NCBI RefSeq assembly: GCF_036010325.1
Contig: NZ_CP108549.1
Span: forward strand, 6,944,001 to 7,008,000
Direction of reading: 5' to 3'
From: Streptomyces sp. NBC_01210
Lineage (GTDB): Bacteria; Actinomycetota; Actinomycetes; Streptomycetales; Streptomycetaceae
Length of the DNA: 64,000 nucleotides
The notes under the pieces were generated by a model that was given only the letters and a program-made list of their open reading frames with translations, did no database searches and was not told the DNA's origin. Shown here piece by piece: positions 17,713-26,461 of this stretch; the stretch's first letter is position 1, and every line of letters begins with the position of its first letter. Both the position numbers and the translations under genes were made by a program.

Positions 17713-18537
17713 TCAAGGGCGAACGGCGGTCAGGAGTCCGTACCGCAGCTGTGGGACCGCACCGAAGAACCACTCGCCGAGGTCGGCCGCTGTTTCCATT
17801 TCGCGCGCCTCCTGGCCATCGAGATCGCGTGCGGCATTCCGCCAGCCGCAGATCATGCTGTCGTAGCACCGCCGGACGTTCTCGGTGATGTCGGTGTAGT
17901 CCGCCACCTCCAGGCCGGCCTCCCGCAGCAGCTTCCGGTATACGTCAGTACTCAGCGAGAACTTGAAGAAGGCGTACGCGTCGGCCATGCGGGCGGCGTC
18001 CGGGAGAGCGAGCTCACCTTCGAGGCTGTGCTCGGCGATGACCAGCCGCCCACCAGGACGCAGGACCCGTGCGATGTGGCCGATGGCCGCCCCCTTGTCC
18101 TTCATGTGCATCAAGGACTCGATGGCGTACGCGCCGTCGAACGACTCGTCCGGGAGGGGAAGTTCCATGGCATCGGACAACTGGAACGTGGCCCGTCCGG
18201 GAAGCTCCGGCGGCTGCGGACGGCTGTTGGCCAGTTCGACCTGGTAGTCGCTGACACTGACCCCGGTGATCCGCACGGCATGGTGCGCGACGATGCGCGC
18301 CGCGGTGCTCCCGTGTCCACAGCCCACGTCGAGCAGGTGCTGGCCCTCGACCGGGGCGAGGCGTTCGGCGACGAGGTCCGTCAGCCGGTCGGTCGCCACC
18401 TGCATGGGGCTGTCGTCCGCTTCGTCATCCCAGTAGCCGACGTGGATGTTTCCGCCGAGCGCATGGTCGTAGACATCCGTGTGGCGGTTGTAGAAGGTCC
18501 CCACTTCGCCGGAGGTGTGGGGGGGTTGCGTCAGCAT
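17713..18537 (-). CDS. SAM-dependent methyltransferase (small-molecule type)
   Basis: First gene of the minus-strand NRPS operon. It is a 274-aa class I methyltransferase resembling natural-product O/N/C-methyltransferases: [22 protein letters not shown] at the N-terminus, SAM motif [15 protein letters not shown], then [16 protein letters not shown] and [15 protein letters not shown] 18537 (M-L-T-Q-P-P) is preferred over GTG 18552 because AAAGG lies 7-8 nt before it. The P450 follows after 32 bp. A promoter for the whole run must lie in 18538-18937, where an AT-rich patch at 18630-18650 stands out. The atom methylated is not predictable. Confidence 0.88.
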   Translation of the reverse strand: MLTQPPHTSGEVGTFYNRHTDVYDHALGGNIHVGYWDDEADDSPMQVATDRLTDLVAERLAPVEGQHLLDVGCGHGSTAARIVAHHAVRITGVSVSDYQVELANSRPQPPELPGRATFQLSDAMELPLPDESFDGAYAIESLMHMKDKGAAIGHIARVLRPGGRLVIAEHSLEGELALPDAARMADAYAFFKFSLSTDVYRKLLREAGLEVADYTDITENVRRCYDSMICGWRNAARDLDGQEAREMETAADLGEWFFGAVPQLRYGLLTAVRP

Positions 18538-18937
18538 GACGTGGCCTTTCACGGTGCGTTGAGTCGTTCGCTGGGGTCGTGGACGCGTCCGGCCAGCCCA
18601 CGCGAAAGCTCCTGCGACGAAGCGGGGGCAAACATATTCAATAAGTAAAAGCAGGCAGTTGAGACGGGGCCGCGAACGGCGGGTTCATCCGATCCCCCGG
18701 ACATACCGTCCGCTGACCCAAAATCACCGCTGAAGAAGCCCTTCGGGGGGCGCTACTGAACACCAAAGGGCGGTACTGCAACCGCACTCGGAGAGCTACC
18801 GCCGATAGGGGGTATACGCCACACAGTGACCTGGCCCCCGGACGTGATCGCCCCGCCACCCAGGTGCTATTACGGCGCATTGCTCAGCCGGGCCCATTCC
18901 GGGAACGCGATTGCAGTACCAGCTCACGCGGATCCGC
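18538..18937. other. 400-bp intergenic region, probable promoter of the NRPS operon
   Basis: No gene is seen. An AT-rich patch (18630-18650, reading TTTTACTTATTGAATATG on the minus strand) is the only sharply AT-rich sequence here and is the best candidate for the operon promoter. The stretch 18790-18830 contains GATAGGGGGTATAC, which resembles the TAGGGG-type half-sites found upstream of the type II thioesterase at 32794. The left part is the leader of the methyltransferase; the right part lies beyond the end of the EF-hand gene. Confidence 0.4.
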
Positions 18938-19489
18938 TCACACACGCCCGAAGAACAGGCTGCCCGGCGCATCCGGGTCGTTCGAGAGGAAGTGCTCGCG
19001 CACCGCGCGGATGAACTCGTGGCGCGAGATCGCGCCGTCTCCATCGGTGTCCAGCTTGGTGAACATGTCCATCGCGTCGGGCGCGTCGCTCTTCCACACG
19101 TCCCTCAGGAACCGCGCGAACTCGTCCTTGCTGATCTCGTTGTCGCCGTCGACGTCGATGACGTCGAAGATCGCGTGGCCGCCGCCCTCGGTCACGTTGA
19201 GCCGGCTGGTGTCGATCACCGCAAGGCGGTTGGCCGTAACGAACTGGTCCTTCGTGAGCCGGTCCCCGTCGACGCCAGCGTGACGGAGCAGCTCCAGCCA
19301 GTAGATCTGGCAGAAGGACTGGAGCGCCCTGGCTCGGCGGTCGTCCTTGGCAAGCTTGTACGCCGTGATGTAGCGGTCGGCGAGCTTCTGATAGTCCGTC
19401 CAATCCAGGTAGCCGTCCTGGTTGGCATCCATGGTCTCGAACGTGCGCTCGAGCTTGATAGTGATGACGTCCTGCGCCGCAGCGGTCAC
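18938..19489 (-). CDS. EF-hand calcium-binding protein (calerythrin-like)
   Basis: A 183-aa soluble protein with calcium-binding helix-loop-helix motifs. GTG 19489 is chosen for the strong ribosome site AAGGAGG 4 nt before it. Three loops are canonical: DANQDGYLDWTD (residues about 21-32), DVDGDNEISKDE and DTDGDGAISRHE. A fourth, AGVDGDRLTKDQ, is degenerate at the first position. Four EF-hands in about 20 kDa match the calerythrin/CabD type of actinobacterial calcium sensors or buffers. There is no signal peptide or transmembrane segment, so it is cytosolic. It lies alone between the NRPS operon and the divergent SDR gene inside the island. Its role in the cluster is unknown. Confidence 0.9.
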   Translation of the reverse strand: MTAAAQDVITIKLERTFETMDANQDGYLDWTDYQKLADRYITAYKLAKDDRRARALQSFCQIYWLELLRHAGVDGDRLTKDQFVTANRLAVIDTSRLNVTEGGGHAIFDVIDVDGDNEISKDEFARFLRDVWKSDAPDAMDMFTKLDTDGDGAISRHEFIRAVREHFLSNDPDAPGSLFFGRV

Positions 19490-19898
19490 GTGTCCTCCTT
19501 GAGGGGAATGTCGCAATCACCATCTCTTGACCCATGAAATGGGACAACTTGACGAAAGGTTCCTGTTCTTCCTTTTCATCCGTTCGGACGCACTCGCCTG
19601 TGGAACGCATTTGCCGCGGCGGACCACCGTGCCTGGCGCGCTCGGTCAACCGCGTGTGCGCCATCGGTCGGCAGGACGTCGCGGCGCGATTGGTCTCCGG
19701 TCGTCCTCCCATGCGAGTTCATCGCGAGCCTTTCCTACGGCGCCCTCGACTCTGGGATGGCAAATACCGACTACAGGCGGAGAGACCCGAAACCGTTCGG
19801 TTGTCATGGGGGTTATCACGGCGAGCAGGCGCAGCGACTCGCCGACGGATGGCTGGCGCGGTCCTGTCTGCCTCCAAGTCCTGAACTGGAGTGAACAA
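19490..19898. promoter_or_regulatory. 409-bp divergent intergenic region between EF-hand and SDR genes
   Basis: This region must hold promoters for two diverging genes. Two interrupted palindromes are visible: CCCAT-GAA-ATGGG (19531-19543) and AACCG-TT-CGGTT (19791-19802). Either could be an operator. Reading frames in it show no family features. It also holds the SDR ribosome site ACTGGAG just before GTG 19899. Confidence 0.4.
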
Positions 19899-20792
19899 GT
19901 GTCGAAATCGTCGGGTCCGACGTCACCCGCAGGCCGGTCCGTGCTGATCACCGGAACCTCATCCGGACTGGGGGAAGCCTGCGCGCTGCACATGTCCCGG
20001 GTGGGCTTCCACGTCATCGCCGGAGTCCGCCGGCCCGAGCACGGAGAACGGCTGCAAGGAGCCGCCACCGGACGGCTGACCCCGGTGATCATGGACGTGA
20101 CGGACGAGAAGTCAGTCAAGGCGGCCGTGCACGAGGTCACCGAGCTGACCGGTGAGGCGGGGCTGTGGGGGCTGGTCAACAACGCGGGCATCGCGGTCAC
20201 GGCTCCGCTGGAGTGCGTGCCGATGGAGCTGATGCACCGGCAGCTCGACATCAATGTGATCGGTCAATTGCAGGTGACCCAGGGGTTCCTGCCGCTGCTG
20301 CGAGCCGGCGCTGGGCGGGTCGTCAACATTTCCTCGGGCCTCGGGAACGTCGCTCTCCCCTTTCTCGGTGCCTACGCCGCTTCTCAGTTCGCCAAGGAGG
20401 CGATCAGCGACACGATGCGCCGCGAGCTCGCTCCGCAGCGGATCCCTGTCGTGGTGATTCAGCCGGGCGCCGTCCTGACCCCGCTCTGGGGCAAGATGTC
20501 CGGCGAGGGCAACCGGGCACTGGACGGCGTCCCGGAGCCGGTCCAGGAGCTTTACCGCCACCCGTTCCAGCAGTTCATGAAGGACAACGAGACCTCGGCC
20601 CGGACCAGCCGCACGACCCCCGACGACGTCGCCCGGGTGATCTTCCGCGCGCTCGTCGCCCAGCGGCCCAAAACCCGCTACACCGTCGGCCGAGACGCAA
20701 CCGGCAGTCGCGTGCTGGCCAGGCTGATGCCCGACCGGGCGTTGGACCGGATCTTCGGCGGATCATCAGCCTGGACACACCTCAGGAGCTGA
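19899..20792 (+). CDS. Short-chain dehydrogenase/reductase with Lys-to-Gln change at the catalytic site
   Basis: A 297-aa classical SDR (retinol-dehydrogenase-like group) expected to use NAD(P). The start GTG 19899 follows ACTGGAG. Cofactor motif LITGTSSGLG, then NNAG in GLVNNAGIAV, catalytic Ser in VNISSGLG, and Tyr159 in YAASQFAKE. The residue four after the tyrosine, normally the lysine that lowers its pKa, is Gln163 (codon CAG at 20385). A single A-to-C change from AAG would give this. It may therefore be inactive, use another base, or the next lysine (K166). It is the last gene before the right end of the island and probably tailors the NRPS product or is a passenger. Confidence 0.88.
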   Translation: MSKSSGPTSPAGRSVLITGTSSGLGEACALHMSRVGFHVIAGVRRPEHGERLQGAATGRLTPVIMDVTDEKSVKAAVHEVTELTGEAGLWGLVNNAGIAVTAPLECVPMELMHRQLDINVIGQLQVTQGFLPLLRAGAGRVVNISSGLGNVALPFLGAYAASQFAKEAISDTMRRELAPQRIPVVVIQPGAVLTPLWGKMSGEGNRALDGVPEPVQELYRHPFQQFMKDNETSARTSRTTPDDVARVIFRALVAQRPKTRYTVGRDATGSRVLARLMPDRALDRIFGGSSAWTHLRS

Positions 20793-21157
20793 CGAACCTC
20801 TTCACGAGGCCGGACCACCTGATCGCAGCCCGCCCTGTCAGCCGGCCGGGGCACGCAGGAGTCGACCCTGTGTGTATCGGGCAATACTCACCGCAGAACT
20901 GGTGCGGTGGAGCTGAGGGAGGCTGCGAACGTGGCGACGAGGTCGTGCGACACGCGGTTCCGAAGATTGCGGCTCGGCCAACCCCAGAGCGGCGCTCATC
21001 CGAGGCTCGATGTCGGCGATCACCCCGGACTTTGGCGGGGCTGGCCTCCGTGTTGGCCGTGACGCTCGTTTGACGCTCGGGGCCCCAAGTTGTCGCCTCC
21101 CGACCCGAGAACCCGGTCCTGACCTGCGGTTTCTTCGGCCTCGCTCTCTGTGACGTC
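20793..21157. other. Gene-poor right end of the island
   Basis: No gene was recognised between the SDR stop and the right 67-bp repeat. It contains the subterminal repeat at 21059-21077. Short minus-strand frames (for example 20838-21023) have no known motif. If an integrase once lay here, no recognisable part remains. Confidence 0.45.
21059..21077 (+). repeat. Subterminal 19-bp direct repeat, right copy
   Basis: GTGACGCTCGTTTGACGCT differs from 3587-3605 at one base. It lies 80 bp inside the right 67-bp repeat. Both ends of the island thus carry the same inner motif as well as the same outer one. Confidence 0.45.
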
Positions 21158-21224
21158 TTCCCTATGACGCATCACGTGGAGTGCGTGGCGATCCTTGAGC
21201 CTGCCACAAAGGGTGCCTGACCTG
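21158..21224 (+). repeat. Right copy of 67-bp direct repeat (attR-like fragment of RNA methyltransferase 3' end)
   Basis: A fragment encoding only the tail FPMTHHVECVAILEPATKGA and a stop, with no upstream gene body. It is collinear with 3348-3414 (55/67). After the stop both copies continue TGACCTG. The following 42 bp run to the end of a convergent gene fragment. This is the layout expected when an element inserts into the end of a gene and displaces the old 3' end. Confidence 0.75.
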
Positions 21225-21266
21225 CTGTTTTAGGTCGTGTGCGCGATGTGTGCTGTGGGCGACCCG

Positions 21267-21515
21267 TCAGCGGGCCAGGACTGCCAGTGCCAGGAAGTGG
21301 GCCTCGGCGTCGTACTCCGGCAGGTGCCAGCCGGCTGTCCGGAGTGCCGGCTCCAGGTTCGGTCGGGCCAGTGGGGCGTCGGGGCTCAGCGGGCGGCCGT
21401 GGCGGGCGGCGCGTTCCGCGCGGCCGGAGGGGTGAAAGAGCGCCAAGATGCCGTCGGCGGCTGTGACGCGGGCCCACTCCTGCAGGGCGGCACCGGGGTC
21501 TGGCAGGTGACCGCG
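21267..21515 (-). pseudogene. C-terminal fragment of a SAM-dependent methyltransferase
   Basis: The minus-strand frame reads LPDPGAALQEWARVTA, then GILALFHPSGRAE and ends PEYDAEAHFLALAVLAR-stop. This is the typical C-terminal third of a class I methyltransferase (strand 4-5 region DPGAALxEWARVxxxGGxLALFHPSGR). The SAM-binding N-terminal part is missing. Upstream of about 21515 the frame continues only as a shadow of the amidotransferase fragment, so a deletion removed the rest. It ends 42 bp from the right repeat of the island. Confidence 0.65.
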
Positions 21516-21751
21516 GCCGGGGCGGCCCGCAGCAGTGCCAGTTCCGCATCGCGCGTGGGGAACCCGTTGTCGCTGTACGCCGACATCGGCCCGCCCATCA
21601 CCACCAGCGCCTCGACCCCGGAGAGGCCGTCCGGCAGGGGATCGCCCTCCCATACCCGGCACAGTCGCGTGCGCAGCCCTGCCCACTCCAGCGCCGTGGC
21701 GATCGCATAGGGGGCCTCGCCGGGCACGTGTTGCACGACTACGACGCTCAT
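21514..21751 (-). pseudogene. N-terminal fragment of a class I glutamine amidotransferase-like protein
   Basis: From ATG 21751 the frame reads MSVVVVQHVPGEAPYAIATA, then the oxyanion-strand region VEALVVMGGPMSAYSDNGFP and RDAELALLRAA. This is the start of a GMP-synthase-like amidotransferase. After about 79 residues homology stops, before the catalytic GVCLG motif, and the frame runs on as nonsense to 21386 while methyltransferase sequence continues in another frame. One deletion joining two formerly separate minus-strand genes explains both fragments. Confidence 0.65.
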
Positions 21752-21988
21752 TGCGCCATCCCTCGTCTGCCCGATCAACAGATGCATCCTGCATGGCGTG
21801 AATACGCGGCACATGCAAAAGCGTGCCGCAGTTTCACTTCGCACATGCACGATTCTGCTCATCTCACAGTGCTGGTCCAGCGGGTGTGTGACGGGCGTTA
21901 CCGCCCATGATCGGCCGAGGTCACATCGGCGTAATGGGCATTTCGTACCGTCGGGGGGGCACGATCCGATCCACAGGGAGGCCACCCG

Positions 21989-24900
21989 GTGACCACACAG
22001 GAGTCGCGGACCGGTAGCGCCCAGGTGCGGACGGTCTGCTCGTACTGCGGTGTGGGCTGCGGGATGGTCCTCGACATCGCGTCCGGTCCCGACGGTCGCC
22101 GCAAGGTCCTCAAGGCATCGGGCGACAAGGCACACCCGGCCAACTTCGGTCGGCTCTGCACCAAGGGCGCGACAACGGCCGACATGCTCGCCGCCCCCGG
22201 CCGGCTGACCACCGCACTCGTGCGCACCGAGCGCGAGGCTGAGCCGATATCCGCTGGTGTGGACGAGGCGATCACCAGCACGGCGCAGAGGCTGCGGACG
22301 ATCATCGACGAGCATGGGCCCGACGCCTTCGCGCTCTACGTGTCCGGGCAGATGAGCCTGGAGGCGCAGTACCTGGCGAACAAGCTGGCCAAGGGCTTCG
22401 TCCGCACCAATCAGATCGAGTCCAACTCCCGGCTGTGCATGGCGAGCGCGGGCACCGGTTACAAGCTCTCCCTCGGCGCCGACGGCCCGCCGGGTTCGTA
22501 TCAGGATTTCGAGAAGGCGGACGTCTTCTTCGTCATCGGCTCCAACATGGCGGACTGCCATCCGATCCTGTTCCTGCGACTGATGGAACGGGTGAAGGCG
22601 GGCGCCAGGCTGATCGTCGTCGACCCGCGGCGCAGCGCCACCGCGGACAAGGCCGACCTCTTCCTGCAGATCAGGCCCGGCACGGATCTGGCGCTGCTGA
22701 ACGGACTGCTGCACCTCCTGTACGAGAACGGGCACACGAACCCCGCCTTCATCGCCGAGCGCACCGAGGGCTGGGAGGCGATGCCGGAATTCCTCGCGGA
22801 CTACCCGCCCGCGACGGTCGCCGGGATCACCGGCATCCCGGAGGCGGACATCCGCCGGGCGGCGGAGTGGATCGGCGCGGCGGGGGAGTGGATGAGCTGC
22901 TGGACCATGGGGCTCAACCAGTCCACCCATGGCACCTGGAACACCAATGCCCTGATCAATCTGCACCTGGCGACCGGCGCGATATGCCGCCCTGGCAGCG
23001 GCCCCTTCTCGCTCACAGGTCAGCCCAACGCGATGGGCGGGCGGGAGATGGGCTATATGGGGCCGGGGCTGCCCGGTCAGCGGTCGGTGCTTGTGGATGA
23101 GGACCGCGCCTTCGTCGAGGAGTTGTGGGACCTCGAGCCCGGCACCGTACGCAAGGACGGATCGGGCAAGGGCACCGTCGAGATGTTCCAGCGGATGGCG
23201 GACGGCGAGATCAAAGCCTGCTGGATCATCTGCACCAACCCGGTCGCCTCGGTCGCCAACCGCAGAACCGTCATCGAAGGGTTGGAGCGGGCCGAACTCG
23301 TCATCACTCAGGATGTGTTCGCCGACACCGAGACCAACGCCTACGCCGACGTCGTGCTGCCCGGCGCCCTGTGGACCGAGGCCGAGGGCGTACTGATCAA
23401 CAGCGAGCGCAATCTCACCCTCGCTCAGCTGGCTGTGGACCCGCCGGGGGAGGCGCTCGCGGACTGGCGGATCATCGCGCGTATCGCCTGCGAGATGGGC
23501 TACGAGCATGCCTTCTCCTACGACAGCGCCGAGCAGATCTTCGAGGAGATCAAGCGCGCCGCGAATCCGAAGACCGGCTATGACCTGCGCGGTGTGACGT
23601 ACGAGCGGCTGCGCACCACACCTGTCCAGTGGCCTGCCGCGTCCGTCGACGGCCCGGACCGCAACCCGATCCGCTATCTGGATGAGGACGGCGGTCCGGT
23701 GTTCCCGACGGCGAGCGGTCGCGCGGTCTTCTTCGCCCGTCCGCACATTCCGGCTGCCGAAATGCCCGACGACGACTACCCGTTCGTCCTCAACACCGGG
23801 CGGCTCCAGCATCAATGGCACACCCTCACCAAGACCGCAAAGGTCGCGAAGCTCAACAAGCTGAACCCGACGCCGTTCGTCGAGTTGCATCCGGAGGACG
23901 CCGAACGGCTGGGGATCGGGGAGGGTGACTCGGTCGAGATCGCGTCCCGGCGCGGCCGGGCCGTGCTGCCGGCCGTGCTGACGGACCGGGTGCGGCCGGG
24001 GTGCTGCTTCGCACCGTTCCACTGGAACGACCTGTTCGGGGAGTACCTGAGTGTCAATGCGGTGACGAGCGACGCCGTCGATCCGATCTCCTTCCAGCCC
24101 GAGTTCAAGGTGTGCGCGGTGACGCTGGCGAAGGTCGCCACTCCGGTAGCGATCGCTCCGGCGCCCGTTGCCGCCCCTGCTGAGGAGTCGGCCGCGATCG
24201 TGCCGACCGCCGTCCAGCCCGGCGCGGCAGCCGTCTTCGGGCTGGAGAGCACGCCACCACCGGTGCTCGCCGAGCACGAACGTCAGTACCTGGTCGGCTT
24301 CCTGGCCGGACTGGAATCAGGCGCTCCTGGCGTTCCCGTGCTGCCGGCCGGTGCGCCGTTCAGCGAGGAGCACGCGCGGTGGGTGAACGGTGTCCTCGCC
24401 GGCATGTACTCGCGCGCCCCGCAGACCACAGCGGAATCGACGACGACGCAGGCCACTTCTCAGGGCCGTGAGGTGGTGGTGCTGTGGGCCTCGCAGACCG
24501 GCAATGCCGAGGAGTTCGCCGTCGCCGCCGCCGACCGACTCACCGCAACCGGACACCGTGCCGAGCTCGTCGGCATGGACGACGCGGACCCGCGCGCCCT
24601 CCCTCCCGCTGCCGACCTGCTGTTGATCACCAGTACCTTCGGCGACGGCGACGCGCCCGACAACGGGTCCGGGTTCTGGGACGCGCTGACCGCTGCCGAC
24701 ATCCCGCCCATGGACGGCAGGCGGTACGCGGTCCTGGCCTTCGGCGACTCGTCGTACGACGACTTCTGCGGCCACGGCCGACGCCTGGACCAGCGTCTGG
24801 ACGAGCTGGGGGCCGTACGCCTGGCCCCGCGCACCGACTGCGAACCCGACTACGAGCCCTCCGCCCACGCATGGCTCGACCAGGTCCTCACCAACCTCAC

Positions 24901-26077
24901 CGCGCAGCCGGCGAGCGACGCGGCCCCGGCCCCGGCTGCCGCACCTGTCCGCAGCGCCAAGCAGCCCCCCGCCGCAGCCCGGCTGACCGGCAACCGGCTT
25001 CTCAGCCTCCCCGGCGCGGGCAAGGAGGTCCGCCGGTTCACCTTCGACACGAGCGACAGCGGGACTCCGCTTGCCTACGAGGCCGGTGACGCTCTCGGCG
25101 TGCACCCCGTCAACTGCCCTGATCTCGTGACCGAATGGCTGGCCGTCACCGGTCTCGACCCTGCCGCCGCTGTCGACGTCGCCGACATCGGCGAGATCCC
25201 CCTGACCGACGCGTTTCACCGGCACCTGGACATCACCAAGCTCACCCCGGCCCTGCTGGGCTTCATCACCGAGCGCACCGGCGACCGCGACCTGAAGAAG
25301 ATGCTGCGCCCCGACAACAAGGGCGAGCTCGCCCGGTGGTCCTGGGGCCGCCAGGCCGTAGACGTCATTACCGAGCACCCCGTGCGCGCCACACCGCAAG
25401 AGTGGGCAGACGTCCTCAAACGCCTGCAGCCCCGCCTGTACTCGATATCCTCCAGCCCGCTCACCGACCCCCACCAGGTGTCACTGACGGTCTCCGTAGT
25501 CCGGTACGAGAACCTGAGCGGCCGCCTCCGCAAGGGCGTGTGCTCGCCGTTCCTCGCCGATGCCACGGATGACGCCACGGTGCCGATCTTCGTCCAGCGC
25601 TCCCCGCACTTCCGGCCTCCGGCGGACCCCGACACCCCGATGGTGATGGTCGGCCCCGGGACCGGAGTGGCTCCCTTCATCGGCTTCCTCGAGGAACGCC
25701 GAGCCCGTGGCCACCGAGCCCCCAGCTGGCTCTTCTTCGGCGAACAGCACCGCGCCACCGACTTCTACTACGAGGACGAGCTGACCGCCTTCCTCGCCGA
25801 CGGCACCCTCACCCGCCTCGACACAGCCTTCTCGCGCGACCAGCGCGCCAAGATCTATGTCCAGGACCGGATGCGCGAACACGGTCCCCAGCTCTGGTCC
25901 TGGCTCCAGGACGGCGCACACTTCTCCGTCTGCGGCGATGCCGCTCGGATGGCCAAGGACGTCGACCAGGCGCTGCGCGACATCGCCGTCACCCACGGCG
26001 GGCTCGACCAGGACGCGGCGGCTCTGTACGTCAAGCAGCTCGCCGCCGACAAGCGGTATGTCCGCGACGTCTACTGA
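21989..26077 (+). CDS. Fused assimilatory nitrate reductase / CysJ-type flavoprotein reductase
   Basis: A 1362-aa fusion predicted to reduce nitrate to nitrite with electrons from NADPH in one polypeptide. GTG 21989 follows CAGGGAGG. N-terminal part: 4Fe-4S site C17-x2-C20-x3-C24 with a fourth Cys in GRLCTKG; bis-MGD molybdopterin fold ([38 protein letters not shown]) to about residue 540; and molydopterin dinucleotide-binding domain (about 595-700, [13 protein letters not shown]). A variable linker (about 705-820) joins a flavodoxin domain ([14 protein letters not shown], about 828-970). FAD-binding (RLYSISSSP) and NADPH-binding parts ([20 protein letters not shown]) run to the C-terminus (DKRYVRDVY), as in CysJ. 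No signal peptide, so cytosolic and assimilatory. The HTH-TOBE gene nearby fits a molybdenum context. Confidence 0.92.
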   Translation: MTTQESRTGSAQVRTVCSYCGVGCGMVLDIASGPDGRRKVLKASGDKAHPANFGRLCTKGATTADMLAAPGRLTTALVRTEREAEPISAGVDEAITSTAQRLRTIIDEHGPDAFALYVSGQMSLEAQYLANKLAKGFVRTNQIESNSRLCMASAGTGYKLSLGADGPPGSYQDFEKADVFFVIGSNMADCHPILFLRLMERVKAGARLIVVDPRRSATADKADLFLQIRPGTDLALLNGLLHLLYENGHTNPAFIAERTEGWEAMPEFLADYPPATVAGITGIPEADIRRAAEWIGAAGEWMSCWTMGLNQSTHGTWNTNALINLHLATGAICRPGSGPFSLTGQPNAMGGREMGYMGPGLPGQRSVLVDEDRAFVEELWDLEPGTVRKDGSGKGTVEMFQRMADGEIKACWIICTNPVASVANRRTVIEGLERAELVITQDVFADTETNAYADVVLPGALWTEAEGVLINSERNLTLAQLAVDPPGEALADWRIIARIACEMGYEHAFSYDSAEQIFEEIKRAANPKTGYDLRGVTYERLRTTPVQWPAASVDGPDRNPIRYLDEDGGPVFPTASGRAVFFARPHIPAAEMPDDDYPFVLNTGRLQHQWHTLTKTAKVAKLNKLNPTPFVELHPEDAERLGIGEGDSVEIASRRGRAVLPAVLTDRVRPGCCFAPFHWNDLFGEYLSVNAVTSDAVDPISFQPEFKVCAVTLAKVATPVAIAPAPVAAPAEESAAIVPTAVQPGAAAVFGLESTPPPVLAEHERQYLVGFLAGLESGAPGVPVLPAGAPFSEEHARWVNGVLAGMYSRAPQTTAESTTTQATSQGREVVVLWASQTGNAEEFAVAAADRLTATGHRAELVGMDDADPRALPPAADLLLITSTFGDGDAPDNGSGFWDALTAADIPPMDGRRYAVLAFGDSSYDDFCGHGRRLDQRLDELGAVRLAPRTDCEPDYEPSAHAWLDQVLTNLTAQPASDAAPAPAAAPVRSAKQPPAAARLTGNRLLSLPGAGKEVRRFTFDTSDSGTPLAYEAGDALGVHPVNCPDLVTEWLAVTGLDPAAAVDVADIGEIPLTDAFHRHLDITKLTPALLGFITERTGDRDLKKMLRPDNKGELARWSWGRQAVDVITEHPVRATPQEWADVLKRLQPRLYSISSSPLTDPHQVSLTVSVVRYENLSGRLRKGVCSPFLADATDDATVPIFVQRSPHFRPPADPDTPMVMVGPGTGVAPFIGFLEERRARGHRAPSWLFFGEQHRATDFYYEDELTAFLADGTLTRLDTAFSRDQRAKIYVQDRMREHGPQLWSWLQDGAHFSVCGDAARMAKDVDQALRDIAVTHGGLDQDAAALYVKQLAADKRYVRDVY

Positions 26078-26461
26078 GCCGTGATGGTCGAGCAGGAGTG
26101 GGCTCCGAGCGGCGGTCAAGGCCCCAGCAACTGCCTGTCCCAGACACCCTGGTGAATCGGGTAGAGGATGAGCACCCTTGCAGGAGGGCGGCCGTGGGGG
26201 TCCACCGTGGAGAGCGTCATGGCGTGCAGCGCCCGCACCCAGGCCCTTACCGCTGCCGGCAGCCACTCGACGAACAGTCCGAGTCGTTCCTGTGGCTCAT
26301 ACTGTGGCCTGCCGTCCCGAGGCGATACGCCCCTCAGGCAGCGGGCACGCGAGGCAGCGGGCACGCGCCGATCCAGATGGTGGTGATCGCGCTGATGTAC
26401 CGCCTCGACCACAAGCTCGACCCGCGTGCCGCGTTGCTCTGCCGCTGACACGTCTCGCTGG
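26078..26461. other. 384-bp intergenic region with gene debris
   Basis: No intact gene. The minus strand carries a fragment similar to pyridoxamine-phosphate oxidase-type flavoproteins (listed separately). On the plus strand the end of one frame (about 26377-26448, MVVIALMYRLDHKLDPRA) looks like the C-terminal helix of a membrane protein without its body. Both suggest deletions in this stretch. Confidence 0.4.
26116..26300 (-). pseudogene. Fragment resembling PdxH-type pyridoxamine 5'-phosphate oxidase
   Basis: The minus-strand frame reads EWLPAAVRAWVRALHAM then TLSTVDPHGRPPARVLIL. This matches the N-terminal core of the PdxH family (EPHAMTLSTVDxxGRPxARVVL-type motif). It is cut after about 40 residues, replaced by unrelated sequence to a stop at 26116, and lacks the FMN-binding remainder. 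The upstream part of the frame (to 26451) is arginine-rich shadow. A decayed remnant is the best reading; a short expressed protein is unlikely. Confidence 0.5.

Noticed and set aside
3411-21157. Integrase or excisionase gene inside the island
   Set aside because: All intact frames are assigned to biosynthetic or accessory functions, and no tyrosine- or serine-recombinase motif was seen in the gene-poor ends.
21897-21924. Possible GlnR box (GTTAC and GTCAC half-sites) upstream of the nitrate reductase
   Set aside because: The half-sites are 23 bp apart instead of 22 and the GAAAC-type partners are poor, so the match is too weak to call, although GlnR control of such a gene would make sense.
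21386-24277. 963-aa minus-strand open frame
   Set aside because: It is antisense to the nitrate reductase fusion over most of its length and has no family motifs there. Only its last part, from ATG 21751, is a real (amidotransferase) start, listed as a pseudogene.
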